This document shows positions 15,944 to 25,264 of a DNA stretch of 64,000 nt, in pieces. Position numbers and translations under genes: made by a program. The notes beneath the pieces were generated by a model. It had not been told where the DNA came from. It saw nothing but the letters and a program-made list of their open reading frames with translations, and did no database searches. The stretch's first letter is position 1, and each line of letters begins with the position of its first letter. Source of the stretch: Candidatus Ozemobacteraceae bacterium (GTDB lineage Bacteria; Muiribacteriota; Ozemobacteria; Ozemobacterales; Ozemobacteraceae); contig DAOSOK010000012.1 of assembly GCA_035373905.1 (NCBI GenBank), positions 55,268-119,267 of the forward strand. The letters are read 5' to 3'.

Positions 15944-16196
15944 TATGTCGACAATGATGATCAGCACGGCCCCCTTGAAACGAAGGCCGCCTGACAAGCG
16001 CACGCCAGCGGCCATCGTCGCATTCTCGATGAACATTGACTCGACTTGTACGCCATGATAGTATTCCCACCCGGGGCTGTCTGCGTTCAGCTCCATTTGT
16101 TTGTATACGTTTCGGTATATAAAAGGTTCGGAATGGTGCAAACGCAGCGGTTATGAGAGGAAGTCGACAAGAGTGAAACTCTATGAGGAGTCTGGT

Positions 16197-17855
16197 ATGA
16201 AGCGTCTGTTGTTCGCCGTTTTCGCTTTCCTGTTAAGTTTCGGTGCCGTCGCGATGGCCCTGGAAGACGCCGGCGTCGTGTTTTCCGACCTGGCGGGCCA
16301 GGTCGAAGTTCGGCCCGGCGACGATGAAGAAGCATGGGAGTTCGCGAAGATCGACCGCAAACTCTTCACGGACGACCACATCAAGACAGGCCTCGATTCG
16401 AGCGCCATCCTCAGCTTTGCCGACATGTCGACCTTTGTGATGAAGCCGAGCACTGAAATCATTCTCAGCTCTCCCACGAAAAAAGAAAGCAAGATCAAGC
16501 TCGCCGCCGGCAACATCTGGGTGAACGTGAAGAAAATGGTCCAGGACGGCACGATGGAAATCGAGATGAGCCAAGCCGTCGCCGGCATCAAGGGAACGAA
16601 CATCACCTGCGAGAGCAATCCCGATGGAAGCGAAGACAGAATCGCCGTGCTGCGCGGTATCGCTGAAGTACTCATCAGGGAAACCCAGGAGCGTGTGGCG
16701 GTCAACGAAGGCGAAGAACTTATCGTAAAGGCCGGCGGCAAAGCCGAAAAGAATACGATCGACGTCGACAAGGAAAAGGAAAAATGGAAAGACCAGCTCG
16801 GCAGGCTGGGCGAGTCGATCCAGTTGAACGAGATTCCGGATGTGTTGCGTCAGATCCATCAAAGCGAAGCCGAGAGATTTGCGGCGGTCCAGGATTCATA
16901 CAAAACGCTTCTTGGGCAGGAATCGGTCACCGCAGAAGCTTCCCAGGCATTCTTCAAGGAAGTCGAGCGATTCATCGGCGCCTTGATGGAAGACGGCATC
17001 ATTCTCAGCTCGATCCAACTCAAGGTGACGAACGCCCTGGCCACGCCTGACCTCAAAGCGGAGGACCGCGTGAGGCTCGTCAGCTACCAGAAGATGATCG
17101 CAGACGTCCGGGCGACGATACAGAGCTACCAGAACGAGGCGTCGAAAATGATGAAGGTTCGGTTCAAGACCGCCGCCGTTTCCCTCGAGGAAGAGCTTTC
17201 GCCGATCCGCGACAGCGCCCAGGCCGTCTTCGAAACCGTCGATTCGATTATGCGCGAGCTCGAGGGAAATCCCGTCCAGGGTCAGGACTGGTTCCGCGCC
17301 TCGATCGACACCTGCACCGACGCCCTTGCGCAGCTTGCTCCTCTCGCCGAAAACGTTTCGACGCTTCTCGAGAAGAGCCCGACCGACGCCGGCGCTCAGT
17401 CGCTTTTGAAGCTGATCGCCGCATACCAGTCCAAGATCGGCACGATGCTTCGGAATCTTGCCGTCGTTCCCGTCGACCCCTCGACGTTGACCGAAATGCA
17501 GCAGCTGGAAGACCTTGTCAGCGCGTCCATCTTCGCTCTCCAGCAAAAAATCAACGCCTATAACAGCATCTCGGGAACGTCGATCGACGTTCAAAAACGC
17601 CAGTTGGAAGAGTCCCTGCGCATCTTGAACGAGTTCTCGATCGCCCGCCGCAAATACATCAGCGCCCAGCGCATGTACGATTCCACGATGCGCGCGGCTT
17701 CCGGTCAGAAATACCGCACCACCGAACAGGAAGAGCTGGCCGAGATGTTCACGAGGATTTCCGACTCGTTCAGCCAGCTCGGCGTGGTGGCTGATGTTCT
17801 GCAGACCGAGCTGAACGATCTCGAGAACCAGCTCAACACCATCCTGAACCGATGA
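16197..17855 (+). CDS. Exported FecR-domain protein with long helical region
   Basis: 552 residues from the ATG at 16197, chosen for GAGGAG upstream and for the signal peptide it opens (MKRLLFAVFAFLLSFGAVAM, cut near ALE). A FecR domain occupies residues ~25-170: VFSDLAGQVEVRPG, DDHIKTGLDSSAILSFADMS, LAAGNIWVNVKKM, AVAGIKGTNITCES and VLRGIAEVLI are the family's usual blocks. The rest is mostly helical and charged, probably coiled coil. There is no anti-sigma cytoplasmic segment, so this is a periplasmic FecR-type protein, not a FecI partner. It precedes the beta-barrel gene by 26 bases, suggesting co-expression and a shared envelope role. Confidence 0.82.
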   Translation: MKRLLFAVFAFLLSFGAVAMALEDAGVVFSDLAGQVEVRPGDDEEAWEFAKIDRKLFTDDHIKTGLDSSAILSFADMSTFVMKPSTEIILSSPTKKESKIKLAAGNIWVNVKKMVQDGTMEIEMSQAVAGIKGTNITCESNPDGSEDRIAVLRGIAEVLIRETQERVAVNEGEELIVKAGGKAEKNTIDVDKEKEKWKDQLGRLGESIQLNEIPDVLRQIHQSEAERFAAVQDSYKTLLGQESVTAEASQAFFKEVERFIGALMEDGIILSSIQLKVTNALATPDLKAEDRVRLVSYQKMIADVRATIQSYQNEASKMMKVRFKTAAVSLEEELSPIRDSAQAVFETVDSIMRELEGNPVQGQDWFRASIDTCTDALAQLAPLAENVSTLLEKSPTDAGAQSLLKLIAAYQSKIGTMLRNLAVVPVDPSTLTEMQQLEDLVSASIFALQQKINAYNSISGTSIDVQKRQLEESLRILNEFSIARRKYISAQRMYDSTMRAASGQKYRTTEQEELAEMFTRISDSFSQLGVVADVLQTELNDLENQLNTILNR

Positions 17856-17881
17856 GCGCACAACAAGGGAGAAAGCATACT

Positions 17882-19852
17882 ATGCGAAACAGAATCACCG
17901 GCGTGCTGATGATCGCTGCGTTCATTCTCGTGAGTGCTCAGGCGTTCGCCCTGTCCGTCGCCAGTTCGAAGGCTCTCGACGCCTTCAGGAGATACGAGCC
18001 CGATTTCGTGAGTGCTCTCCAGCGACTCCAGGAAATGGACCGCAAGGCGACGAACCTGAAGCTCGATGTAAAGAGCGACGCCTTCGCCGCGATCAAGGAC
18101 GAGGCGGACGAGAAGATGGAGTTCGTCCAGAAGCGATATGACCTCCTCGAAGATCTCTTCAAGTCCGTTTCCGGCGATTATCCCGCCGACCGGGCCAACC
18201 TGCTCGACGGGTTCCAGCGGATCGACGATCTGTACCGCAAAGTTCGCGACTTTCACATGAGCCGGTTCCAGGAACGCACGGCGGCCCCTGCGGTCGACAC
18301 CGGCAAGACGGAATACGAAGCCGACGTCGCTCCCGCCTCGAAAAGCACTGAGCCGACCGGCGAACCCGCCCCGGCCGCAAAGGCGACGGAGCCGGCGAAA
18401 TCCGAACCCGCCGAGAAGAAAGCTGCATCCGAGCCCGAGAAGGTCCGGGTCACCGGAACGCTGAAACTCGAAGCGCGAAACCGCAACGAACGCTATACCG
18501 ACGCCGACACCGCGCTTCCGAACAACCTGTCCCAGGCGAAGCTGTCGCTCATGTACGAGCGGGATGCGAGGAACAAGCTGGCCCTCGACGAGAAGATGCT
18601 CCAGCGGCGCCGCAACGAGCTGGTCAAGGAGAACATCCTTGCTCTTTCCTGGCTGCATCAGCATTCGAAGAACACATCGTTCACCCTGAAGGACACCCTG
18701 CACCACGTCTGGTATCCGGACGCCGACCTCAAGAGCTACCGCGACAACCTGGCCGAGGCGTTCTGGAACAGCAAGCAGGGAAAGTATGAATACCTGATGA
18801 ATCTCGGCGTCGACGGCCGCGTGTATCCGAGATACAGCCGATCCGACTTCACGCAGCTGAATTACAACTCGCAGACGACCTACTTCGTCCCGAACGGCAC
18901 CCTCTTCTTCGAGGGGACCCACAACTGGCGCAGCTACAAGAACTCGCCGAACCTCGACTACATCAACCACACGTATTACGGCGAGTTCAGCCGGTCCTAC
19001 GAAGGCAACAAGAGCGACATCTCGGTGTCGAACACCTACGATGCCCGCCACTATGGAAATGAGGCGGTCAACCTGTTCCGATCCACATACTGGGACAACT
19101 ACTTCCGCTTCCGCTACGACATTCCGGTCAGCAAGACCTTCAGCTGGACCTTCGAGGACGAGTGGCAGAAACGCCTGTATCCCAGCGACGGTCCCCGCGG
19201 GTATGCCCAACTGAAATTGCATACCACGGCAAATATAACCATTGACAAGGAAACCAAGGGGCGCCTCGGCCACCTGTACACGGCAAACATCGAGAACACC
19301 CGCAACAAGACCCACAAGAACCATGAGTTCTCGGGCATGTGGGAGCGCAAGTATTCGAAGAACTTCAAACTGCGCCTCGAGGACATCTTCCACCGGCGCA
19401 ACGGGCTGACCGACAACACGATGGATTTTCGCGAGAACGAGTTCATCGCCAAGGCGGTCTGGAAACTGCCCAGCAAGATTGAGCTGACCTGGCGGAACGA
19501 ACTGCTCAAGCGCGTGTATGAGGCCGCGACCTACCCCGACTTCAAGTTCATCGCGACCGTGCTCAGCGCGGCCTATGCGAAACCCAAAAAATACGACTGG
19601 CTCCTCGAGGCGGGATACAAGAAGTTCTCGCACGAGCGCGCCGCCGCCGCCGGCTGGAACGATGCCGCCCACCCGTTATTGCTCGCGAAGGTCAACTTCG
19701 TGCTTCGCGATGATCTGAAACTCCAGCTGTCCGCCTCGACCGAGAAGACGTTCTACCGGTCGTTCGACACCCTCGCCCAGGAACTGCTCTGGGACTTCAC
19801 CAAGCCCGTCACGATCACGGACTTCTACGGCAGTCTCGTCTACGATTTCTGA
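17882..19852 (+). CDS. Outer-membrane beta-barrel protein with N-terminal helical domain
   Basis: 656 residues from the ATG at 17882 (AGGGAG upstream), opening a signal peptide (MRNRITGVLMIAAFILVSAQ AFA). Residues ~28-125 are helical and charged, likely a coiled coil. A Lys/Ala/Pro/Glu linker follows (~130-185). The remaining ~470 residues show alternating aromatic/polar beta strands (KYEYLMNLGVDGRVYPRY, YYGEFSRSYEGNKSDISVSN, KFKFIATVLSAAY-like) and end with Phe (GSLVYDF), the terminal residue typical of BAM-inserted barrels. It resembles DUF-type porin-like proteins; no substrate can be assigned. Likely co-transcribed with the FecR-domain gene; a terminator follows. Confidence 0.8.
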   Translation: MRNRITGVLMIAAFILVSAQAFALSVASSKALDAFRRYEPDFVSALQRLQEMDRKATNLKLDVKSDAFAAIKDEADEKMEFVQKRYDLLEDLFKSVSGDYPADRANLLDGFQRIDDLYRKVRDFHMSRFQERTAAPAVDTGKTEYEADVAPASKSTEPTGEPAPAAKATEPAKSEPAEKKAASEPEKVRVTGTLKLEARNRNERYTDADTALPNNLSQAKLSLMYERDARNKLALDEKMLQRRRNELVKENILALSWLHQHSKNTSFTLKDTLHHVWYPDADLKSYRDNLAEAFWNSKQGKYEYLMNLGVDGRVYPRYSRSDFTQLNYNSQTTYFVPNGTLFFEGTHNWRSYKNSPNLDYINHTYYGEFSRSYEGNKSDISVSNTYDARHYGNEAVNLFRSTYWDNYFRFRYDIPVSKTFSWTFEDEWQKRLYPSDGPRGYAQLKLHTTANITIDKETKGRLGHLYTANIENTRNKTHKNHEFSGMWERKYSKNFKLRLEDIFHRRNGLTDNTMDFRENEFIAKAVWKLPSKIELTWRNELLKRVYEAATYPDFKFIATVLSAAYAKPKKYDWLLEAGYKKFSHERAAAAGWNDAAHPLLLAKVNFVLRDDLKLQLSASTEKTFYRSFDTLAQELLWDFTKPVTITDFYGSLVYDF

Positions 19853-19876
19853 TCGGGTGATCGCGACTCTCCGCAG

Positions 19877-19908
19877 AAAACCCCTTCCGGCAACGGGAGG
19901 GGTTTTTT
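19877..19908 (+). terminator. Rho-independent terminator after the beta-barrel gene
   Basis: AAAACCCCTTCCG / CGGGAGGGGTTTT form a stem with a GCAA loop (one internal mismatch), followed by TTTTTT. It begins 24 bases after the stop at 19852. Confidence 0.85.
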
Positions 19909-19932
19909 CAAGGCCGCAACGGGAGGAACACC

Positions 19933-20823
19933 GTGGTTGAATTCGATGATGTCATCTCTTCGCCGCCGCCGCCCCCGCCCCCGCCCCCGCCGTCGCGCGG
20001 ACAGAGGACCGGACGCATGCCCGCCGTGGCGGCCGGGTCCTGGGGTTCGGGCGTCAGCGGGCGCATCATGCCCCCTCCGCCGCCTCCTGCTTCCGGCGGA
20101 GGATTTGCCGGCGTCAGCAGGTCGGGCTCGACGATCACCAGCGCGGATCTGCTTGCGAGCGGCCTGGAAACTGCCGGCCCGGGGCGGCTGAAAGTGGACC
20201 TGACCACTCCTCTCGAGAAGCTGTTTCTAACGATCTTTGTTCTCGCCTGCGTTTTGTCGGGGATTCTCCTGATGACCGCCGTCCTCGAAGACAAATCGGC
20301 GCTGCCGATCTTCTTTAGTTCGCTGATTCCCCTGGGAATCGCCTTCTGGCTGTACTGGTGGACGGACAACTACTACGTCGTCGACCTGCGGAACAAGATG
20401 TTCCTTTTCCATTTTCACTTCGGTCCGATCGATTTCGACTGGTCAGTCGCGCCTTTCAGCAAGATCGTCGCCTGCACGACGACGAGCGTTCACAAGACGT
20501 CCAAACAGGGAAAGCACGGCCCCACGCGGCATTGGTGGGAGTATGCGACGGTCGTGGTGCTGGATTCGGGAAAAATCATTCCGGTTTCTGATTTTTCCCG
20601 GGAGAGTCTGCATGCCGCGAATCTGCTGGCTGAAAAACTCGCGCGGGTGTTCCAGACGAAGCACGTATTCGGCCGGTCGCAATGTATTCCCGTCGTCAAG
20701 CGGGATTCGCGGGGCAACATTGTCGTCACCCAGGAGGAACCGAGCCAGTTATGGCTACTCGTGGTGGTTCTCGTCATTTTCGGATTCGTTCTCATCGCGC
20801 ATCTGGCCGACAAGGTGAGATAG
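19933..20823 (+). CDS. Membrane protein with polyproline N-terminus
   Basis: 296 residues from a GTG at 19933 with GGGAGG upstream. The N-terminus has a run of ten prolines (residues ~11-20) and a second Pro run (~46-51) in a Gly/Ser-rich disordered segment. Two adjacent membrane helices follow at ~96-140 (FLTIFVLACVLSGILLMTAV, FFSSLIPLGIAFWLYWW), then a soluble PH-like/bPH region (YYVVDLRNKMFLFHFHFG, ATVVVLDSGKIIPVSDFSRE), and a C-terminal helix (LWLLVVVLVIFGFVLIAHLA). Function is unknown. Polyproline stretches need EF-P for efficient translation, and an efp gene lies in this window. Confidence 0.75.
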   Translation: MVEFDDVISSPPPPPPPPPPSRGQRTGRMPAVAAGSWGSGVSGRIMPPPPPPASGGGFAGVSRSGSTITSADLLASGLETAGPGRLKVDLTTPLEKLFLTIFVLACVLSGILLMTAVLEDKSALPIFFSSLIPLGIAFWLYWWTDNYYVVDLRNKMFLFHFHFGPIDFDWSVAPFSKIVACTTTSVHKTSKQGKHGPTRHWWEYATVVVLDSGKIIPVSDFSRESLHAANLLAEKLARVFQTKHVFGRSQCIPVVKRDSRGNIVVTQEEPSQLWLLVVVLVIFGFVLIAHLADKVR

Positions 20824-20858
20824 GAATTCCTGCCATGACATAAGCGAGTTTCCCGTTC

Positions 20859-20922
20859 CCGTTCGCCCTGACCTTGTCGAAGGGCGAGAACACGTGTGCT
20901 TCGACAGGCTCAGCACGAACGG
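20859..20922. repeat. Interspersed palindromic repeat, copy B
   Basis: Bounded by CCGTTCG and CGAACGG. First half GTTCGCCCTGACCTTGTCGA pairs with its own AGGGCGA; second half GTGCTTCGACAGGCTCAGCA carries CACGAACGG. Each half can fold alone. It follows the polyproline protein gene. Confidence 0.8.
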
Positions 20923-21062
20923 ACTCAAGGGTGCGAATACACTGCCGTGTTCCTCATGAGACGAGGAGAAATTCATCGAATCAGGCGCAAAGCAAACCCG
21001 CGCCGCTCGAACCGTTCGGGTTCGGCGGCGCGGGCCTCGTATATCAGGGCCGGATCAGGCCC

Positions 21063-21236
21063 TCAGTGGATGCAGTCGGATTTCGGGCCGTTGGGAAAGG
21101 ACACTTCGGTCAGGATCTCCTGGATGATCTGGAGCGCGCCGGGGGTCACTTTTTTCCGGGTGGCCGTTTCGAAGTTCGTCACGAACAGGTCGAGATTCGT
21201 CAGGATGTAGTAGGCCTCGTCTTTGGTCAGTTTCAC
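21063..21236 (-). CDS. Small helical protein of unknown function
   Basis: 57 residues from a GTG at 21236, preceded by AAGGAGG at good spacing. Sequence opens MKLTKDEAYYILTNLDLFVT and ends FPNGPKSDCIH. It looks like two or three short helices with no membrane segment and no known motif. It stands alone on the minus strand between two plus-strand genes. The strong ribosome site and balanced composition argue for a real gene; function is unknown. An earlier TTG at 21257 is in frame, but it overlaps the ribosome site. Confidence 0.6.
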   Translation of the reverse strand: MKLTKDEAYYILTNLDLFVTNFETATRKKVTPGALQIIQEILTEVSFPNGPKSDCIH

Positions 21237-21338
21237 CGTTCCTGCCTCCTTAGACAATCATCGGGGTTTTCTTCCCTCTACGTTGAATATCGGCATCTTT
21301 CTCCGAAAAATTGAGAGGAAAGAACGAAATGTGGTAAG

Positions 21339-22472
21339 ATGCCTGCCATGAACAGCTCCGAGACCCGTTTCTTCATCGGTTCCGTCGAACAGGCCGCCGC
21401 CGGCGGTTACGATCCGTTGTCACCGGCCATATCGGTCAGCCGCAACGGCACCCTGGCCAAGTGGCGCGGGAAGATTCACTTCATGGACCTTCGCGTGAAC
21501 GATCCGGGGCTGAAAACGTATCGGACGATCTTCGTGAACGTCCTTCAGAAGGCGCTCAGCCTTGGTATCGAGGTGGTCCTGACGCTTCCCGAGGTCATTC
21601 CGACGGTCCACGAACCGCCGCCCGAGCCGCCCGTCGAGCGTGCGTCGCGCGGGAAACAGCCGCCGCCCCCGAAAAAGCCGGCAACCCCGCTTCCCGTCGT
21701 GACGTTCAAGGACTGCTTCCTGGCCGTTCCCCGGACGGTTTCCGAGCCCGAGCGGTATCACGCGCTGACGGTAGAGGAGTGCCTTCCGATCATCGAACTG
21801 GCGAAGGAATTCGGGGTGAAGAACGTGATCGTGCCGACGTCGCGGCCGGGGCTGTTTCTCGATCCCGCGGCCGGGGAGGAGTTCCGGGCCAAGTTGAAAA
21901 TCCTCGCCGCCGCGGCGAAGCAGTTCGACATCACCCTGCACGTGCGCACCGGCGGCCTCTCCTTCGACCTGTTCCGGCGCATCAACCGCGAATCCGACTG
22001 CATGCTGGCTCTCGACGCCGGCTGGACACACCTCGAGAGAAACGATCTGGTCGCCGTTTACGAGGAGTTCAGAGAAAAAATCAGCATCATCCTGCTGCAC
22101 CAGGTGCAGCCAGGAATCGACAAGTGGGGCGCCTGGAAAGACTCGATGGAACTGGCCTGGCGGGAGTATCAGAAGCGATCGGCCGAGTGGCGGGCCTATC
22201 CCGTGGAGGGTGACTCCCAGGAGCGCCAGACGCTCGAAGGGCTCGCCTACGACGCCTACCGCGCCTATCAGAAGACGACCGGTAACGAGCTCGCTTACCA
22301 AGGCATTTTCCAGGGGGGCGACATCAATTACGTTCCGTTTCTCAAGACGATTCGCAAAGACCTCGAGGCCGGACGGGAGTTGTATCTGCTTCTCGAGACG
22401 GTTCCGAACATGAAAAACGTCGAGTTTCTCGCCAGATATCTGCTCTCGGATTCGATGGCGAAGCCCTTCTGA
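21339..22472 (+). CDS. Predicted TIM-barrel protein (sugar-phosphate isomerase/endonuclease IV-like)
   Basis: 377 residues. Start ATG at 21339 or the in-frame ATG at 21348; neither has a strong ribosome site. Blocks typical of the xylose-isomerase-like TIM-barrel superfamily are visible: strand/helix alternation, ECLPIIELAKEFGVKNVIVP, FDITLHVRTGGLSFDLFRRI, LALDAGWTHLERNDLVAVYE, IILLHQVQPG, and YLLLETVPNMKNVEFLARYL near the end, with acidic residues at strand ends. A Pro/Lys-rich insertion (~84-108) interrupts the barrel. The superfamily assignment is inference; substrate unknown. It is followed 18 bases later by the TPR gene. Confidence 0.6.
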   Translation: MPAMNSSETRFFIGSVEQAAAGGYDPLSPAISVSRNGTLAKWRGKIHFMDLRVNDPGLKTYRTIFVNVLQKALSLGIEVVLTLPEVIPTVHEPPPEPPVERASRGKQPPPPKKPATPLPVVTFKDCFLAVPRTVSEPERYHALTVEECLPIIELAKEFGVKNVIVPTSRPGLFLDPAAGEEFRAKLKILAAAAKQFDITLHVRTGGLSFDLFRRINRESDCMLALDAGWTHLERNDLVAVYEEFREKISIILLHQVQPGIDKWGAWKDSMELAWREYQKRSAEWRAYPVEGDSQERQTLEGLAYDAYRAYQKTTGNELAYQGIFQGGDINYVPFLKTIRKDLEAGRELYLLLETVPNMKNVEFLARYLLSDSMAKPF

Positions 22473-22490
22473 TTGGGGCGCCCGAAGAGA

Positions 22491-23651
22491 ATGCCGAAGG
22501 GAAAACGTCTCGCGCTCGCGGTGGCTTTCGCCTGTCTCTGGGCGTCCGGCCCGGCTCCCCTTCGCGCCGCGTCCCCGGGAAATCTGCCGCCGAAGCCGCT
22601 CACGGCCCCTTATGAACTGGCCGCCCTCTTGACCCGCGGCGAGGAGTTGTTTCAGAACAACAATTTTCGTGAAGCCGTCATCTTCTACTACGAAGCGCTG
22701 ACCATGGTTACGGACCCGGCGATGAAGGCGAAACTGCACTTCCGGATCGGCGAATGTCTCGAAGGGGTGAGGCGGTTTGAGTTCGCGACGTATCACTACA
22801 AACTCGCGATCAATAGCGGTCGTCTTACCGAAGTTCTCGTCAGCCGGGCGGCGATGAAACTCAAGCATCTCCCGAAGATGGCACAGCACGAGGAAGCGCT
22901 GAGGTTGTTCAACAAGGCCATGGCGGCATACCGCCAGCGCGACGTGCGGGGTTGCATCGACGATTATCTGAAGAGCCTCCAGCTTGAGCCCTCGCTCATG
23001 GCGCAGGACAACTCGAACCTGCTCGATGACGCGATCCAGTATCTGACCTACGTTTCAGAAAGCAAGGAAAAGGAGCCCGAGCGGCTTCTGAAGCTGGCCA
23101 CGCTGATGGAACTCAGAGGCGACACCGAAAAGGCCATCGAGACGCTGAAGCAGATCCTTATCATCTATCCGAGCTCGTCGGTGGCCGGCGAGGCCGAAGA
23201 AAAGGTCGCGTTTTACACCCAGAAGCGCAGTTCCTATCTCGAGGTCCGGCGTCCGAAGGATGCCGTCTCGGAAGTCCGGGAACGGGCAAATCCGGTCCTT
23301 CATCAGACGAGACTCGATTTCGCCGATCCCGGCGCCGTTTCAAAAGATCTGACGGAATGTGCCTACACGTTCAAGGCGGCGAACGAGTCGGCGAACATCC
23401 CCGAACACAGGTTCGAAGTTTTCACCGTCATTCTCGGAAAAGGGGAAAACCAGAGGGAGTTCTCCTATCGATCCGACGAGGGAATTACCGAGCGAAAATT
23501 GACGCACGAAGACGGGGATGTCGTGTACACGGTTGAATTCACGGAAGTGAATCTCACGACCGCCTACATCCAGGATATTTACGGGGAAGGCGTGCGTTCG
23601 ACGCAGTTGTTCAGCGGCATCAAGCTCAATCTGACCGTCACGCGCAAGTAA
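22491..23651 (+). CDS. Exported TPR-repeat protein
   Basis: 386 residues from the ATG at 22491, which opens a signal peptide (MPKGKRLALAVAFACLWASG, ending APLRAAS). A TTG six codons upstream directly abuts the previous stop and is less likely. TPR-like helices fill residues ~45-250 (LLTRGEELFQNNNFREAVIF, KLHFRIGECLEGVRRFEFAT, ATLMELRGDTEKAIETLKQI). The last ~120 residues are beta-rich (HRFEVFTVILGKGENQREFS, DVVYTVEFTEVNLTTAYIQD). Likely a periplasmic scaffold. No catalytic motif. Confidence 0.78.
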   Translation: MPKGKRLALAVAFACLWASGPAPLRAASPGNLPPKPLTAPYELAALLTRGEELFQNNNFREAVIFYYEALTMVTDPAMKAKLHFRIGECLEGVRRFEFATYHYKLAINSGRLTEVLVSRAAMKLKHLPKMAQHEEALRLFNKAMAAYRQRDVRGCIDDYLKSLQLEPSLMAQDNSNLLDDAIQYLTYVSESKEKEPERLLKLATLMELRGDTEKAIETLKQILIIYPSSSVAGEAEEKVAFYTQKRSSYLEVRRPKDAVSEVRERANPVLHQTRLDFADPGAVSKDLTECAYTFKAANESANIPEHRFEVFTVILGKGENQREFSYRSDEGITERKLTHEDGDVVYTVEFTEVNLTTAYIQDIYGEGVRSTQLFSGIKLNLTVTRK

Positions 23652-23676
23652 GTTCGGAAAAGGGGGCGCCTGCGGA

Positions 23677-23787
23677 ATGCTGTTTCAGATGCTCGGGTTC
23701 GCGTTCGGGCTGGTGATGGCCGTTCATTATTACGTGCTGTTGGTTTTTCTTCCTGCCCTCATCGATGCGTTTCTCGGCGACGAATAA
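23677..23787 (+). CDS. 36-residue membrane microprotein (putative)
   Basis: ATG at 23677 to TAA at 23787 encodes MLFQMLGFAFGLVMAVHYYV followed by LLVFLPALIDAFLGDE. Almost the whole peptide is hydrophobic, long enough for one or two membrane passes, with an acidic C-terminus. It sits 25 bases after the TPR gene on the same strand. A purine-rich AAGGGGG lies ~13 bases upstream, farther than ideal. Coding status is plausible, not proven. Confidence 0.45.
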   Translation: MLFQMLGFAFGLVMAVHYYVLLVFLPALIDAFLGDE

Positions 23788-23941
23788 CCGGCAGGCGCCG
23801 GAAGGTACGGCTTCATCGTCGGAGGGTGTTGACCCCGTTTTCGCCCTGCGCTAAGATTGTACACACTTCCAGGTTCTGTGCTGGTATGAATTTTGCTCTT
23901 TCCACTTGGCAAATCACTCATGAGGATACGAGGAGGCGGCC

Positions 23942-25219
23942 ATGGCACGCGGACAGGATGCGCGCGACCTGAAGAAAATGTCGCGTGAGGAGCTGTACAA
24001 GCTTGCTCAAAAATTCAACATCAAGGGGCGCTCTGCGCTGACGAAAGATCAATTGATTGAGCAGTTGACGCCGCTCCTGGCATCCGATGACCCTCCCCAG
24101 CCAGCGGTTGCGACGAAACCGGCCGCGATGAAAAGCGCCGCTCCCGAGGGCACTTCCGAAAAACCCGCGACGAAAAAGCGCGCTTCCAGAAAGACCGCCG
24201 TCGAAGAGCCTGAGATCCCTGCCCGGCGCACGCCGGTCCCGGGAAAACAGAGCGTGGCGGCCCTTGAACCGAACGCTCAGACGTCCGACAAGCGGGCCAT
24301 CCCTGGGTATGAAGAGCAGACTCGCGCCAAGCAGGTCGTCAACCGCCCGATTCCCGATACGGCGCGCCCCGGCGAAGAGCGCCTCACCGGCGAACTGCCT
24401 CTCGGCTACGGCGACACCCGCATCGTGCTCCAGGTGCGCGACCCGCACTGGGCGCACGCCTACTGGGACGTCGCGGACCGCACCCGCCAGCAGCTGCGGA
24501 ACGCCATCGGCGGCGAGGCCTACGACCGGTCGCTGTTCGTGCTTCGCGTCTACGACGTGACGGATATCGTCTTCGACGGGCTGAACGCGCACAGTTACTA
24601 CGACATTCATATTTTCGAAGGCGCCAACAACTGGTATCTCAATCTCGGCCGTCCCGACTGCTCCTTCCTCGTCGATCTCGGCCTCATCACACCGTCGGGA
24701 GAGTTCGTCCTGATCGCGCGCAGCAACTCGATCCGGACCCCGCGCGACACCTACAGCGAGACGATCGACGACAAGTGGATGGTGCTCGACGAGGAGTTCC
24801 GCGAGATCTATCGCGCATCCGGCGGTTTCAACGTCGGCGCGAGCAGCGGCGAGCTTCGCCATGCGCTGACCCAGCGGCTTTCCGAGCAACTGAGTTCGGG
24901 CGCGCTGAGTTCGGCGGCCTTGAGTTCGGCAGCGCTGAGCTCCGAATCTCTCTCTTCTCCCGGCGTCGGCCGCGGCGCCCCGCAGAAGGGAAAAGATTTC
25001 TGGCTCGTCGTGAATACCGAACTGATCGTATACGGCGCGACCGAGCCCGATGCGACCCTGACGGTCCAGGGGCACCACGTGAAACTGCGGCCGGACGGCA
25101 CGTTCACGCTGCGGTTCGCCCTCCCGGACGGACATCAGAATATCCCGGTCCGCGCCGTGAATGCCGACGGCGACATGGAGCGGACGATCACGCCGGTCGT
25201 CGAGAAAACGACGCGCTGA
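23942..25219 (+). CDS. DUF4912 domain protein with N-terminal SAP/Rho-N-like helix
   Basis: 425 residues. The N-terminal ~45 residues (LKKMSREELYKLAQKFNIKG, SALTKDQLIEQL) form a SAP/Rho-N-type helix-extended-helix, which in other proteins binds nucleic acid. A Lys/Pro/Ala linker follows. Residues ~155-270 are the DUF4912 domain (RIVLQVRDPHWAHAYWDVAD, YYDIHIFEGANNWYLNLG, FVLIARSNSIRTPRDT). A stretch of LSSAALSS-type repeats lies at ~315-338, and a beta domain closes the protein (VNTELIVYGATEPDATLTVQ, RTITPVV-like end). DUF4912 is of unknown function but carries a starch-binding-like fold in my reading. It is 45 bases before the GH57 enzyme, so a glycan-related role is inferred. Confidence 0.82.
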   Translation: MARGQDARDLKKMSREELYKLAQKFNIKGRSALTKDQLIEQLTPLLASDDPPQPAVATKPAAMKSAAPEGTSEKPATKKRASRKTAVEEPEIPARRTPVPGKQSVAALEPNAQTSDKRAIPGYEEQTRAKQVVNRPIPDTARPGEERLTGELPLGYGDTRIVLQVRDPHWAHAYWDVADRTRQQLRNAIGGEAYDRSLFVLRVYDVTDIVFDGLNAHSYYDIHIFEGANNWYLNLGRPDCSFLVDLGLITPSGEFVLIARSNSIRTPRDTYSETIDDKWMVLDEEFREIYRASGGFNVGASSGELRHALTQRLSEQLSSGALSSAALSSAALSSESLSSPGVGRGAPQKGKDFWLVVNTELIVYGATEPDATLTVQGHHVKLRPDGTFTLRFALPDGHQNIPVRAVNADGDMERTITPVVEKTTR

Positions 25220-25264
25220 TGCGCGTCCCGTAGGCGCCCTCCGGGGCGGAAAGGCCTGTACGTC

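Noticed and set aside
15955..16140. TATATAAAA upstream of the FecR-domain gene as a promoter
   Set aside because: The best -35 partner gives a 13-15 base spacer, too short to call.
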